Below, one piece after another: positions 39,594-48,700 of a stretch of DNA of 64,000 nt. The notes under the pieces were generated by a model. It did not search any database and was not told where the DNA came from. It was given only the letters and a program-made list of their open reading frames with translations. Both the position numbers and the translations under genes were made by a program. Each line of letters starts with the position of its first letter. The first letter of the stretch is position 1. Source of the DNA: Pseudomonadota bacterium. GTDB taxonomy: Bacteria > Pseudomonadota > Gammaproteobacteria > Steroidobacterales > Woeseiaceae. The stretch is taken from NCBI GenBank assembly GCA_022563195.1, contig JADFNV010000007.1, positions 1 to 64,000 of the forward strand. Direction: 5' to 3'.

Positions 39594-41673
39594 TTACCCG
39601 GGTAATTTAGGGGCAGGTGTTCCGGGATTTCCACTCAAAGCTGTGGAGCAGTTCCCGGTAATCAGCGATTTGGCGGCTTACCATGAGCCAGATTTCGTTA
39701 AAGCGGGCAAAGTATTCATGAACATGGGGTTCGCGCTTGCGGTGCTGCTCATTCTCAGCGCTGCCGGTTATCTGGCATTGGGTCTGCGGCTGGTTGCGGG
39801 AAAACGAGACATAGGCACGGCGTCGATCGGCGTCATATTCATCATCATTTCCCTGTGGGTACTCGGTGGTGCGATAGAAATGCTATCGACATCGTTTTTC
39901 GTATTTACGATCGGACGCACAGGCCACTATATCGGCACGGCATTCCTGCCGATTGCGGCATATTCTTGTTTTCGCGAGTTCACAGGGCGGGTTACGTCAG
40001 TGCGTCGCATTGCCGTGTTGATCCTCATTCCAATCGTATCGGTAGCGCTTGCCGCGACGAATGTGCATCACGAATTCATGTGGTATCTGCCGATCGCCGA
40101 TGAGACGGGTGATTTCCTGACGCGCCCAGAGCAGTGGGGACCCTGGTTCCTGTTCGTGCATGGGCCATACAGTTACGCTTTGATTGGTGCGTCATTGCTG
40201 GCTCTCATTTCTCATAGCTCCGCCGTAGCGCGAGCTCATCGTCGCAGCATTTTCCTGGTGATCGCTGCGTGTTTGGCGCCTGTGGCTGCGACTGCGGCTT
40301 ATGACTTCGGCATCGGTCCCGATACGGTTTCCTTCGTGCCATTTGTCTTCACGCTGATGCTGCCGTTCTACGCCTGGTTGATCCTCGCCGAGCAGATTAT
40401 CGAGTTCTCGCCATTAGCATACGAGACGGTGTTTCAAAACATGCAGGATCCAGTCGTCGTCGTGGATGACCAGGGTCGAATCATAGGTCTCAATCCCCGC
40501 GCCGAAAAGTTGCTGGACATTTCTGAGACGACCGCATTGTACCAGCCGTTAATCAAGGTGCTTGGCGACGACTCGCCTGAGGTCTTCGAGGCGCTGGAGA
40601 CCGGCGAGCCGCGCAAGATGATGACGGCGACGGGACGTTTTCTGCACGTTCAGGTGTCACCAATGACGTCGAGCCGTTCTTCAATATCACAAGGCAAGGT
40701 CCTGATGTTCCGAGATGTGAGTGATGTCGAAAAAGCGCAGGCTGAGGTGCGCGCCAGCGAAAAACTGTTGCGTACGCTGATTGATCACTCTATGAACGGT
40801 ATCGTCAGGTTGCGCTGGGCGGTGGACGAGGAAGGCGGCGACAGGGAATTGCGCTGTATATTCGCCAATTCCGCTGCCGGTCGCTTCCTGAGCATCGAGC
40901 GTGACGACCTGATTGGCAGTCTCGGCGAAAAAATTATCAGGACCGCGACCAATGCGATGTCATCAGCTGACGCCGATGGCGTCACCGAAGATTTTTGCAA
41001 AGCCACTCTAGCCGGTGACGGCATCGATACCGAGGTACAGCATCAGTCGAATGGCTCGACAAAATGGTTGCGTATGATTTGCGAGCCATTTGGCAACGAT
41101 ATTGCGATAACGTTTGTAGATATCACGGATGGCAAAGCGAAAGAACAACACATGGAATCGATCGCTCGTTCCGATCCGTTGACCGGTGTTTTGAATCGTC
41201 GTGGTTTCGAGCGGGACGCCTCGAAACGACTCACCGACAGTGCAGACGATGCGACGGGCGCGCTGTTGTACATTGATCTGGACGACTTCAAGCAAATCAA
41301 TGACAACTGCGGGCACGAAATCGGCGATCAGTTGCTGACGATCGCTGCCATGCGACTGCGCAAGAGTTTGCGATCCTGCGACATTATCGGCCGTCCTGGT
41401 GGCGACGAATTCGTGGCTCTGGTACCCGATGTGTCGTCCAGCGTCGCAGACAAGCTGGCGAAACGCCTGACGAATGCGCTCGAGAAGCCGTATGTAATAG
41501 GCGCAAACACGCTCAAGTGCACCGCCAGCATTGGTCTTGCCTTGTATCCCAAAAACGCCAATACGCTCACGGGATTGATGCGCGAAGCCGACCAGGCAAT
41601 GTATCGTGCCAAAGCACGATGCCGCGGAGCGCCCAAAATTCGCAGCGATGACCGCCTCGAAAAGGCGTTGTAA
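39583..41673 (+). CDS. Membrane diguanylate cyclase (7TM sensor, PAS, GGDEF)
   Basis: A frame of 696 codons. A HisKA_7TM-like membrane sensor (about 46-285) is followed by PAS-like domains (YETVFQNMQDPVVVVDDQGRI; LIDHSMNGIVRL) and a GGDEF cyclase with the intact motif GRPGGDEF near 606 and ATGALLYIDLDDFKQIND. It would make c-di-GMP in response to an unknown signal. No EAL domain. The first ATG lies inside the orphan gene tail; ATG 39718 (MNMGFALAVLL), directly before the first membrane helix, may be the true start. Confidence 0.88.
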   Translation: MSRPYPGNLGAGVPGFPLKAVEQFPVISDLAAYHEPDFVKAGKVFMNMGFALAVLLILSAAGYLALGLRLVAGKRDIGTASIGVIFIIISLWVLGGAIEMLSTSFFVFTIGRTGHYIGTAFLPIAAYSCFREFTGRVTSVRRIAVLILIPIVSVALAATNVHHEFMWYLPIADETGDFLTRPEQWGPWFLFVHGPYSYALIGASLLALISHSSAVARAHRRSIFLVIAACLAPVAATAAYDFGIGPDTVSFVPFVFTLMLPFYAWLILAEQIIEFSPLAYETVFQNMQDPVVVVDDQGRIIGLNPRAEKLLDISETTALYQPLIKVLGDDSPEVFEALETGEPRKMMTATGRFLHVQVSPMTSSRSSISQGKVLMFRDVSDVEKAQAEVRASEKLLRTLIDHSMNGIVRLRWAVDEEGGDRELRCIFANSAAGRFLSIERDDLIGSLGEKIIRTATNAMSSADADGVTEDFCKATLAGDGIDTEVQHQSNGSTKWLRMICEPFGNDIAITFVDITDGKAKEQHMESIARSDPLTGVLNRRGFERDASKRLTDSADDATGALLYIDLDDFKQINDNCGHEIGDQLLTIAAMRLRKSLRSCDIIGRPGGDEFVALVPDVSSSVADKLAKRLTNALEKPYVIGANTLKCTASIGLALYPKNANTLTGLMREADQAMYRAKARCRGAPKIRSDDRLEKAL

Positions 41674-41727
41674 TATATCCACGACCGCACCGGTCCTGAT
41701 TGATAGTCAATCTGGAGTTAGTTCCTG

Positions 41728-42423
41728 ATGTGGAAGCTTTATTTCGGCCGTTTCGATCCGAGTTCGACAATTGTCAGCGTGGTTTCGTCGGCAATGTTCC
41801 TGAGCTTACTTTGCAGTCTGTCGATACGATCCGGGCATGCGGATGTTGCCGTCGCAGACTCGGCGCAAACGATTGAGCCATTACAGGTCGGACAGAGCGC
41901 GCCACGCTTCGTGGTTGAGACGGTCGACCAGAAACCCTTGGTTTTTGATCCCCAAAGTCTGGAGCGCCCGGTGCTGGTGATTACATTCCGCGGTGGCTGG
42001 TGTCCGTATTGCAATATGCACCTGTCGGAATTGCGCACTGTCATCCCGCAGATTCGTGCGCTGGGCGTCGACATCCTGTTTCTCAGCGGTGACCGCCCTG
42101 AATTGTTGTATCAGAGCCTGGGAAGTGACACGCAAGAGAATATTGACGGGCTGGACTACCAGATTCTTTCGGACGCCAATGCTCAGGCCGCGATGGCCTT
42201 TGGTATCGCGTACAGGGCGTCCGACCGGACGATTGATCGCCGTCGCATGAAAGGTCAGGACATCGCCGACTCATCGATGCTCCGCCACGGAATTCTGCCT
42301 GTACCCGCAGTTTTTGCGATCGATCAAGACGGCCTTATTGCCTTTGCGTTCATCGAAGCAGATTACAAAGTGCGCCTGCCGGCCCAAGAGTTGCTTGCGG
42401 TTGCCACCAAGATCGTGCAGTAG
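41728..42423 (+). CDS. Exported peroxiredoxin-like/thioredoxin-fold protein
   Basis: A 231-residue protein with an N-terminal signal or anchor (about 12-38) and an AhpC/TSA-type thioredoxin fold carrying the CxxC WCPYC (Cys92, Cys95). The family resembles periplasmic redoxins; a peroxidase or disulfide-exchange role is likely. It is followed after 55 bases by the Lrp-like gene. Confidence 0.82.
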   Translation: MWKLYFGRFDPSSTIVSVVSSAMFLSLLCSLSIRSGHADVAVADSAQTIEPLQVGQSAPRFVVETVDQKPLVFDPQSLERPVLVITFRGGWCPYCNMHLSELRTVIPQIRALGVDILFLSGDRPELLYQSLGSDTQENIDGLDYQILSDANAQAAMAFGIAYRASDRTIDRRRMKGQDIADSSMLRHGILPVPAVFAIDQDGLIAFAFIEADYKVRLPAQELLAVATKIVQ

Positions 42424-42478
42424 GGCTATCGGTGATGATACGCTTCGCGGACCGGCACATTACGGCGCGGAGACACCG

Positions 42479-42757
42479 ATGGTAACGGCAATTGTTTTAA
42501 TCAAGGCGAAGACCAACCGTATTTCCGGTCTGGCGAATCAGATTGCGGAAATGGATGGCGTTCAGGAAGTATTTTCAGTTGCAGGTCGCTACGATCTGGT
42601 TGGAATTGTCAAAGTCGCGCGAAATGATGACCTGGCGGACGTTATCACCGACAAAATGCGTCACCTCGAGGGAATCGTTGAGACTGAGACCATGATCGCG
42701 TTCCGCGCCTATTCAAAAAAAGAACTCGAGGCGGGCTTTGAGCTCGGCCTCGACTGA
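42479..42757 (+). CDS. Stand-alone Lrp/AsnC ligand-binding domain protein
   Basis: A 92-residue protein that is only the RAM domain of Lrp/AsnC regulators (MVTAIVLIKAKTNRISGLAN; VAGRYDLVGIVKV), with no DNA-binding helix-turn-helix. Such proteins bind amino acids or modulate full-length Lrp proteins. CGGAG stands eight bases before ATG 42479. Confidence 0.87.
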   Translation: MVTAIVLIKAKTNRISGLANQIAEMDGVQEVFSVAGRYDLVGIVKVARNDDLADVITDKMRHLEGIVETETMIAFRAYSKKELEAGFELGLD

Positions 42758-42808
42758 GCAGAACCACTTTCCCGGGCGACGTTTGCTTGGCAACAGGAGA
42801 GCGACAAA

Positions 42809-44107
42809 ATGGGCGATGCCGATCGTCGTAATCCCCTGACACGAATCATCAAAGCGACGACGAAGGTCGAAGCCAACGAACTGCATGCGACGCTGCTGTC
42901 ATTCCTGTTCGTATTTGTGTTGATGACTGCTTACTTCATTATGCGACCGGTCCGCGACGCAATGGTGAGCGACTGGAGCGATGCCGAGCTCAGTCTTCTC
43001 TGGACCATGACGTTTTTTCTCAGCCTGATTGCTGTCAGTGTTTACGGTGCAGCCATTTCATATGTTCGGTTCCGCTTGCTGGTGCCTGGTGTGTACGTGT
43101 TTTTCGCACTGTCGTTTTTCGTATTCTATTTCGGTTCGACGTTCATCACGGATCCGGTGCTTGTCGACAAGGGTTTCTACATCTGGCTCAGCGTATTTAG
43201 TCTGTTTCACCTCTCAGTCTTCTGGAGCTTCATGTCGGACCTGTTCAACAAGGACCAGGCGCCGCGCTTATTCGGCATCATTGCGACGGGCGCAAGCGTC
43301 GGCGCAATAATTGGTCCGTTGCTGACGGCCGTGCTCGTTGCCCGCGTTGGCACAGATGCGTTGATGCTTGTGTCGGCAACAATGCTACTGATACCCGTAC
43401 CGATTATTCTGATACTTGAACGGCTCAAACGAACCACGCTGGGAAATGCAGACCTCAGTGTCGATCTGAGTGCGCAACAGGCAATTGGCAAAAATCCGTT
43501 TGCCGGGTTTTCATTGTTTTTTAAGAGCCCGTATCTGATCGGCATCGGTTGTTTCATTCTGTTGTATGTCGCGATTAGCTCCTTTGTGTACTTTGAATTG
43601 AAGAATCTGCTCGAGATTTTTACGCGCGAAGAACGAACGCAGATCTACGCGTACATCGATTTTGCCGTAAATTCTCTGGCTATTTTGACAGCGATGTTCG
43701 TCACGAGCCGCATAACAACGCGATTTGGTATGGCGACAACGCTGGCGCTGATCCCAGCCTTATTGGCTCTCGGTATGCTCGTGATCGCATTTTCACCCGT
43801 CATTGCGGTCGTTGCCGGGCTGCAGGTTGCGCGACGTGCGGGAAATTACGCGATCACGAGGCCGGGTCGTGAGATGCTATTCACGGTGGTCGGCAGGGAA
43901 ACGCGATTCAAGGCAAAACCAGTTATCGACATCGTGCTTTACCGCGGTGGTGACATGATTACGGCGTGGGCGTTCACCCTGCTCACATCCGTCATTGGTC
44001 TTGGTCTTGGTGCTGTGGCGGTCGTCGGCGTCGGAATCGCGGCTGTATGGGCGGTGGTCGGCGTCTATCTGGGCAAAGCGTATCAGCGCATCGCGGACGA
44101 GCAGTAA
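42809..44107 (+). CDS. TLC/NTP-NDP-exchange-type MFS transporter
   Basis: A 432-residue membrane protein with about 12 segments. The pattern NELHATLLSFLFVFVLMTAYFIMRPVRD and the segment FKAKPVIDIVLYRGGD match bacterial homologues of ATP/ADP (TLC) carriers. The real substrate in free-living bacteria is not settled; nucleotides would fit the surrounding nucleic-acid theme but this is inference. Nitroreductase follows after 3 bases. Confidence 0.78.
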   Translation: MGDADRRNPLTRIIKATTKVEANELHATLLSFLFVFVLMTAYFIMRPVRDAMVSDWSDAELSLLWTMTFFLSLIAVSVYGAAISYVRFRLLVPGVYVFFALSFFVFYFGSTFITDPVLVDKGFYIWLSVFSLFHLSVFWSFMSDLFNKDQAPRLFGIIATGASVGAIIGPLLTAVLVARVGTDALMLVSATMLLIPVPIILILERLKRTTLGNADLSVDLSAQQAIGKNPFAGFSLFFKSPYLIGIGCFILLYVAISSFVYFELKNLLEIFTREERTQIYAYIDFAVNSLAILTAMFVTSRITTRFGMATTLALIPALLALGMLVIAFSPVIAVVAGLQVARRAGNYAITRPGREMLFTVVGRETRFKAKPVIDIVLYRGGDMITAWAFTLLTSVIGLGLGAVAVVGVGIAAVWAVVGVYLGKAYQRIADEQ

Positions 44108-44110
44108 GCA

Positions 44111-44695
44111 ATGCAACCGCCCGCACCCAGCGACAAAACCCGGGACCTTCGCGAATTCCGCGAAGTCATCCGTAGTCGACGGACAATAAACTTCTACCTC
44201 CAGACGCCCGTGCCACGAAAGCTCATTCGCGACGCTATCGAAGCGGCGACATGGGCACCAAACCACCATGTCACTGAGCCCTGGAGATTCTATCTGCTGG
44301 GCAAAGAAGCAATCGGCGCTTGCGTGGGTCTCGTGCGCACTATCGTCACCGACAAGAAAGACGCCAAGGCCGGTGAGTTCAAGGCCAAAAACTGGGCCGA
44401 GAAGCCGGGTTGGCTTGTTGTGACCTGCCGCAAGTCGAACGACGAACTGACACAGAGAGAAGACTATGCCGCTTGTTGCACGGCGATTCAGAGCCTGATG
44501 TTGTACCTGTGGAAGGCCGGTGTCGGATCGAAGTGGACGACGGGCGATATCACGCGCGACCCCAGGTTTTTTGACATCGTCGGCATCGACGATGATCAGG
44601 AGTTCGTCGTCAGCATGCTCTGGTACGGTTATCCGAAAGTGACGCCTGTGCAGTCGAGAAAAAACCTCGACGACGTCCTCACCGAGCTCCCATAA
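44111..44695 (+). CDS. Nitroreductase-family flavoprotein
   Basis: A 194-residue FMN enzyme of the nitroreductase fold (RSRRTINFYLQTPVPRKLIRDAIEAATWAPNHH, read here as its key parts RSRRT and AATWAPNHH; GVGSKWTTGDI). Substrate unknown. The gene ends 10 bases before a GTAGGAG REP-like head. Confidence 0.85.
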   Translation: MQPPAPSDKTRDLREFREVIRSRRTINFYLQTPVPRKLIRDAIEAATWAPNHHVTEPWRFYLLGKEAIGACVGLVRTIVTDKKDAKAGEFKAKNWAEKPGWLVVTCRKSNDELTQREDYAACCTAIQSLMLYLWKAGVGSKWTTGDITRDPRFFDIVGIDDDQEFVVSMLWYGYPKVTPVQSRKNLDDVLTELP

Positions 44696-44705
44696 GCCCC
44701 TGCCT

Positions 44706-44735
44706 GTAGGAGACCGTCCCCGTCAAGCGGGATTG
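44706..44735 (+). repeat. REP-like element, plus-strand copy
   Basis: GTAGGAG (44706-44712) followed by a small stem CCCG-TCAAG-CGGG. It lies 10 bases behind the nitroreductase stop and faces the inverted copy at 44802-44808, forming a pair that fills the convergent gap. Confidence 0.55.
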
Positions 44736-44784
44736 ATACATTCGGGCGTTCACCGACTCACGCAGCACCGCGGACGGCATATTC

Positions 44785-44808
44785 CTCTCCCTCATGGCGG
44801 GCTCCTAC
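44785..44808 (-). repeat. REP-like element, minus-strand copy
   Basis: On the minus strand GTAGGAG (44808-44802) leads into CCCGCCATGAGGGAG, which contains an imperfect stem. It lies 10 bases behind the end of the Bcr/CflA transporter gene. GCCATGAGGGAGA also recurs at about 2310-2322. Confidence 0.5.
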
Positions 44809-44817
44809 GGGCACTGG

Positions 44818-46047
44818 TCAGTCACGCGCCAGCTCATCCGGGTGGTGCACAAGCGGTCCGGGTACGATCACCGAGCGCAACAGGAAAATGCACACGGTTA
44901 GCATGCCGACCGAGCCCATGATAAGAACGGAATTTCGTATGGAACCGTCATAAATAACTGCGCCAAGCAGCGCGCCCGATGCACCCATGATGTTTTGTAA
45001 CGTGCCGATAATCGACGATGCCACTCCGGCAATCTTCGGTAGTGGATCGAGGGCAAGTACCATCGCATTGGGCAGCAGGATTGCGATCGTGAACATAAAA
45101 GTGCAGACGCAGCTCCACAACCAGGCGAACGGAGCGTGGTTCATCCAGGCAATGACCAGCAATTGTCCGGCACAGATCCCCATCAATAGTACGCCCAAGC
45201 CAATTAGCTGCATGCCGTCAAGTCTTGCGACGAGAAAACGGTTGACTACGGAGCCAAGCAGTATCGACAATCCTGCGCCCGCGAATATCAGGCCATAGGT
45301 GGTGATCGAGTAATCGTAAATTTCTACAACTAGCGCTGCAGAGATTGCGATGACCGACATAAACCCAGCAGGCGGCAGAATGATAATCAGCAGTCCAAAT
45401 ATACTTTGCGGGTGCGAGAAAAATTCTGCGAAACTTGAAATCAACTGACGTACTGGATGTTGCCCGACACTCGGGCTGTGTGTCTCAGTGATGTTGCTGC
45501 GTATACCCAAGAGAATCAGGTAGCCAAAAACGGCGATCGCGACGAAAGGCGCGCGCCAGCCCCATTGCGCGACAAGCAGCGCGCCTATGCTGGGTGCGAT
45601 CACCGGGGCCGCTGTGAATATCATCGTCATGAGCGACATCAATCGCGCCGCCTCTTTACCGCTGGCGATATCTCTTACGATCGCACGCGATAAGACGATC
45701 GCCGAAGCGGCACCGAACCCCTGCATGAACCGTGCTGCGAGCAATAGCTCGATATCATTTACAACCGCAGCGACAGTCGCAGCGAGCGCGAACAATGACA
45801 TGCCAACATAAAGGACTGGCAGCCGCCCGACACGGTCCGAAATCAAGCCGGCCGGAATCTGTCCAAAGGCCATACCGGCCATGAACACGCCAACGATCTG
45901 CTGGCCTCTCGACAGATTGGTCGAGAGCGCTTCAACCATCGCTGGAACGGCCGGCAAGCTCAGGTCTATGGTCAATGCGGCCATGCCTGTGAGCAGGCCC
46001 AGCGTAATGACGAAGCGGCGCCTTTGGACAGTAGCGGGAGGAGTCAC
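44818..46047 (-). CDS. Bcr/CflA-family MFS drug-resistance-type transporter
   Basis: A 409-residue MFS carrier with about 12 membrane segments; the Bcr/CflA features TIDLSLPAVPAM, GQIPAGLISDRVGRLPVLY and QGFGAASAIVLSRAIVRD are clear. Family members export drugs or small metabolites. GTG 46047 overlaps the hutI stop as GTGA, so it is co-transcribed with hutI; the longer frame would run into hutI. Export of a histidine-pathway intermediate is possible but unproven. Confidence 0.88.
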   Translation of the reverse strand: MTPPATVQRRRFVITLGLLTGMAALTIDLSLPAVPAMVEALSTNLSRGQQIVGVFMAGMAFGQIPAGLISDRVGRLPVLYVGMSLFALAATVAAVVNDIELLLAARFMQGFGAASAIVLSRAIVRDIASGKEAARLMSLMTMIFTAAPVIAPSIGALLVAQWGWRAPFVAIAVFGYLILLGIRSNITETHSPSVGQHPVRQLISSFAEFFSHPQSIFGLLIIILPPAGFMSVIAISAALVVEIYDYSITTYGLIFAGAGLSILLGSVVNRFLVARLDGMQLIGLGVLLMGICAGQLLVIAWMNHAPFAWLWSCVCTFMFTIAILLPNAMVLALDPLPKIAGVASSIIGTLQNIMGASGALLGAVIYDGSIRNSVLIMGSVGMLTVCIFLLRSVIVPGPLVHHPDELARD

Positions 46048-47273
46048 GATCCGGTCAGACTGACATCTCGACCTTCGACTAACAAGCTCGACAACTGATT
46101 CGTGCCGAGCCAATAACTGAGTTCACGGGGATGATCAATGTCCCAAATTGCGATGTCGGCACGCTTGCCGACGGCCAGCGTGCCGCGGTCGCCGGCAAGT
46201 CCGAGCGCACGTGCGGCTTCACGCGTTGCGCCGGCGAGACATTCTTCGGGCGTCAACCGAAACAAGCGGCAGGCGAGAGCCATCGCTTCACGAAGTGAGC
46301 ACAGCGGCGAGGTGCCGGGATTGCAATCTGTCGCTATTGCTATCGGCACACTGTTCGAGCGCAACAACTCGATCGGCGGAAGCTGCGTTTCACCGAGCGT
46401 CAGAAATGCGCCGGGCAGCAGCACGGCAACCGTGCCTGACTTTGCCATTGCAGCGACGCCGGCGGGTGTTGTGTACTCGAGATGATCGGCTGACAGAGCA
46501 TTGAAATGTGCGGCGAGTTCCGCGCCGCCCCCATCAGTCAGCTGGTCCGCGTGCAGTTTGACCGGAAGTCCGAGCTTTTGCGCCTGGCGAAACATCCGGG
46601 CGATCTGCGGTACATCGAATGCGATCGTTGCGCAGTAAGCATCGACCGCATCAGCAAGGTGATTCTCTGCGACATCGGGCAATAGTTCCTCGCAGATCAA
46701 GTCGATGTAGCGGTCGGCTTTGCCGTGAAATTCGGGAGGTACTGCGTGCGCGGCAAGCAAGGTGGTCTGCAGTGATAATGCTGACGCCTTTTTCAGGTTT
46801 CGTGCAACAGCGAGAATCTTGAGTTCATTCTTGACGTCAAGGCCATAGCCGGACTTGATTTCTACCGTTGCGACGCCGCCAGCAGCAAACCTGTTGAGCC
46901 GACGCATTGCGGTGTCGTACAGCGCACCAAAATCTGCCGCGCGAGTGGCGGAGACTGTCGACATGATGCCGCCGCCTGTTCGTGCGATTTCCTCGTAACT
47001 TGTACCTTGCAAGCGTTGCTCGAATTCTTCTGCGCGATTGCCACCGAATATCAGGTGGGTGTGGCAATCAATCAGAGCGGGTGTAATCCATCGGAGAGCC
47101 AGTGAGCGTGTCTCGGCGGCGCTTTCCTGCGGTAATTCCGAGCGCGATCCGATCCACGCCACCGAGCCGTTGCTTATCGCGATGGCGCCATCTTCAATTG
47201 CTCCGTATTGCGCCTTTCCGGCGCACATCGTCGCAATGCGAGCATCGGTCAGCAGCAGTTCCCAGTTCGCCAT
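46044..47273 (-). CDS. hutI: Imidazolonepropionase
   Basis: A 409-residue amidohydrolase with the metal motif DCHTHLIFGG and the family segments GGGIMSTV, KSGYG, LHADQ and TDCNPGTSP. It hydrolyses imidazolonepropionate to formiminoglutamate. It diverges from hutF across 68 bases holding a HutC-type operator. ATG 47273. Confidence 0.95.
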   Translation of the reverse strand: MANWELLLTDARIATMCAGKAQYGAIEDGAIAISNGSVAWIGSRSELPQESAAETRSLALRWITPALIDCHTHLIFGGNRAEEFEQRLQGTSYEEIARTGGGIMSTVSATRAADFGALYDTAMRRLNRFAAGGVATVEIKSGYGLDVKNELKILAVARNLKKASALSLQTTLLAAHAVPPEFHGKADRYIDLICEELLPDVAENHLADAVDAYCATIAFDVPQIARMFRQAQKLGLPVKLHADQLTDGGGAELAAHFNALSADHLEYTTPAGVAAMAKSGTVAVLLPGAFLTLGETQLPPIELLRSNSVPIAIATDCNPGTSPLCSLREAMALACRLFRLTPEECLAGATREAARALGLAGDRGTLAVGKRADIAIWDIDHPRELSYWLGTNQLSSLLVEGRDVSLTGS

Positions 47274-47313
47274 CTATTGCTCCGTGTGTGCATTCGACGG
47301 TACCATGGTCGAG

Positions 47314-47327
47314 CTTGTATATACAAC
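47314..47327. promoter_or_regulatory. HutC-type operator between hutI and hutF
   Basis: CTTGTATATACAAC contains the perfect palindrome TTGTATATACAA (47315-47326), the known core of HutC sites. It lies in the middle of the 68-base divergent gap, and hutC is the second gene of the rightward operon. Urocanate-relieved repression of both sides is the expected control. Confidence 0.82.
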
Positions 47328-47341
47328 TTGGCAATTCTCCG

Positions 47342-48700
47342 ATGACAGACGTTTTCGCACGTAAGGCATTGTTACGAAAAGGCTGGGCTGATGATGTGAG
47401 GTTCGGCATCCGGGCCGGACAGATCGACAGCATTGCTCAAAACGTGTCGCCGCATTCGGAAGATTTCGTGGCCGGAATCGTGATACCGGGACTGTGCAAC
47501 GCGCACAGCCATGCATTCCAGCGTGCGCTCGCTGGCAGAACCGAACAACGCTCGCCCGCAGGCGAGGATAATTTCTGGACCTGGCGCGAGCGTATGTACG
47601 AACTTGCCGGCAAACTTGATGCAAAATCGCTCTCTGCGATCGCATCTCAGGCCTACTCCGAAATGCTGCAGAGTGGTTATACGTCTGTCGCTGAATTTCA
47701 TTACCTGCACAGGCATAGCGGTGCCGATCATAGCGACGACGAAATGTTCAATGCTATTCGCGAGGCTGCGTCACAAAGCGGTATCCGCATGACCTACGTT
47801 CCGGTCTTATACGAGCGGGGCGGCTTCGATCAGCCGCAGCCTGAAGGTCATCAGAAGTTGTTTGCGCTCGACATTGACAGTTTTCTCGCACACCATGCGC
47901 GCGCAATTGAACACCAGTCGGATCGAATGAACGTAGGTATAGGCGCACATAGTTTGCGTGCGGTCAGTGGTGAATCTCTGCGGAAAATCGTCGCTGTTGC
48001 GCAAGCGGAAAACATCCCGATGCACCTGCACATTGCTGAACAACTGCGCGAAGTGGAGCAATGCATGGCAGCGAATGGACGTCGTCCCGTCCGCTGGCTG
48101 CTCGAGAACTATGACGTTGATGAACGATGGTGCCTGGTGCATGCGACACATATGGATGCCGAGGAAACCGAGAGCCTTGCAAAAACCGGCGCGGTTGTAT
48201 GTTTGTGCCCGAGCACCGAGGCTAACCTTGGGGACGGCCTGTTTCCGTTGCAGAGCTTTCTTGCTCACGACGGACGGATCGCGATCGGATCCGACAGTCA
48301 TGTGTCGATCAATCCTTTCGAAGAACTTCGATGGCTCGAGTACGGACAGCGTATTGCATCGCAGTCGAGAAATGTCACTTCAACGCGGGACTCACACGTT
48401 GGTCGCGAGCTGTTCTCACGTGTACTCGAGGGTGGAGCGCAGGCTGGTGTAACAAAACCAGCAGGACTGAGTCCCGGCGTTTCAGCAGATCTCGTCGTGC
48501 TCTACGATGATGACCCGATGCTCGTCAGCCATGACGACAGCTCTTTGCTCGACGCCCTCGTATTCTCGGGATACCGCCTTCCCATTGAGCGCGTCATGGT
48601 GCATGGAGACTGGCGCGTCGTCGATGGCGATCATGTCAAGCAGAAACAGACGCGCGCGCAATTCGCCGCGGCTCTCGAAACCCTGGGAGACTTGTCATGA
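47342..48700 (+). CDS. hutF: Formimidoylglutamate deiminase
   Basis: A 452-residue amidohydrolase with NAHSHAFQRALAGRTE, FWTWRERMY and GIGAHSLRAV, typical of HutF. It converts formiminoglutamate to N-formylglutamate and ammonia, which with HutG defines the five-step histidine route. ATG 47342 is chosen; the longer frame would extend back through the operator into hutI. It overlaps hutC (ATGA). Confidence 0.95.
   Translation: MTDVFARKALLRKGWADDVRFGIRAGQIDSIAQNVSPHSEDFVAGIVIPGLCNAHSHAFQRALAGRTEQRSPAGEDNFWTWRERMYELAGKLDAKSLSAIASQAYSEMLQSGYTSVAEFHYLHRHSGADHSDDEMFNAIREAASQSGIRMTYVPVLYERGGFDQPQPEGHQKLFALDIDSFLAHHARAIEHQSDRMNVGIGAHSLRAVSGESLRKIVAVAQAENIPMHLHIAEQLREVEQCMAANGRRPVRWLLENYDVDERWCLVHATHMDAEETESLAKTGAVVCLCPSTEANLGDGLFPLQSFLAHDGRIAIGSDSHVSINPFEELRWLEYGQRIASQSRNVTSTRDSHVGRELFSRVLEGGAQAGVTKPAGLSPGVSADLVVLYDDDPMLVSHDDSSLLDALVFSGYRLPIERVMVHGDWRVVDGDHVKQKQTRAQFAAALETLGDLS

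Noticed and set aside
41008-41682. 224-codon open frame on the minus strand
   Set aside because: Lies opposite the GGDEF domain with its intact catalytic motif; shadow.
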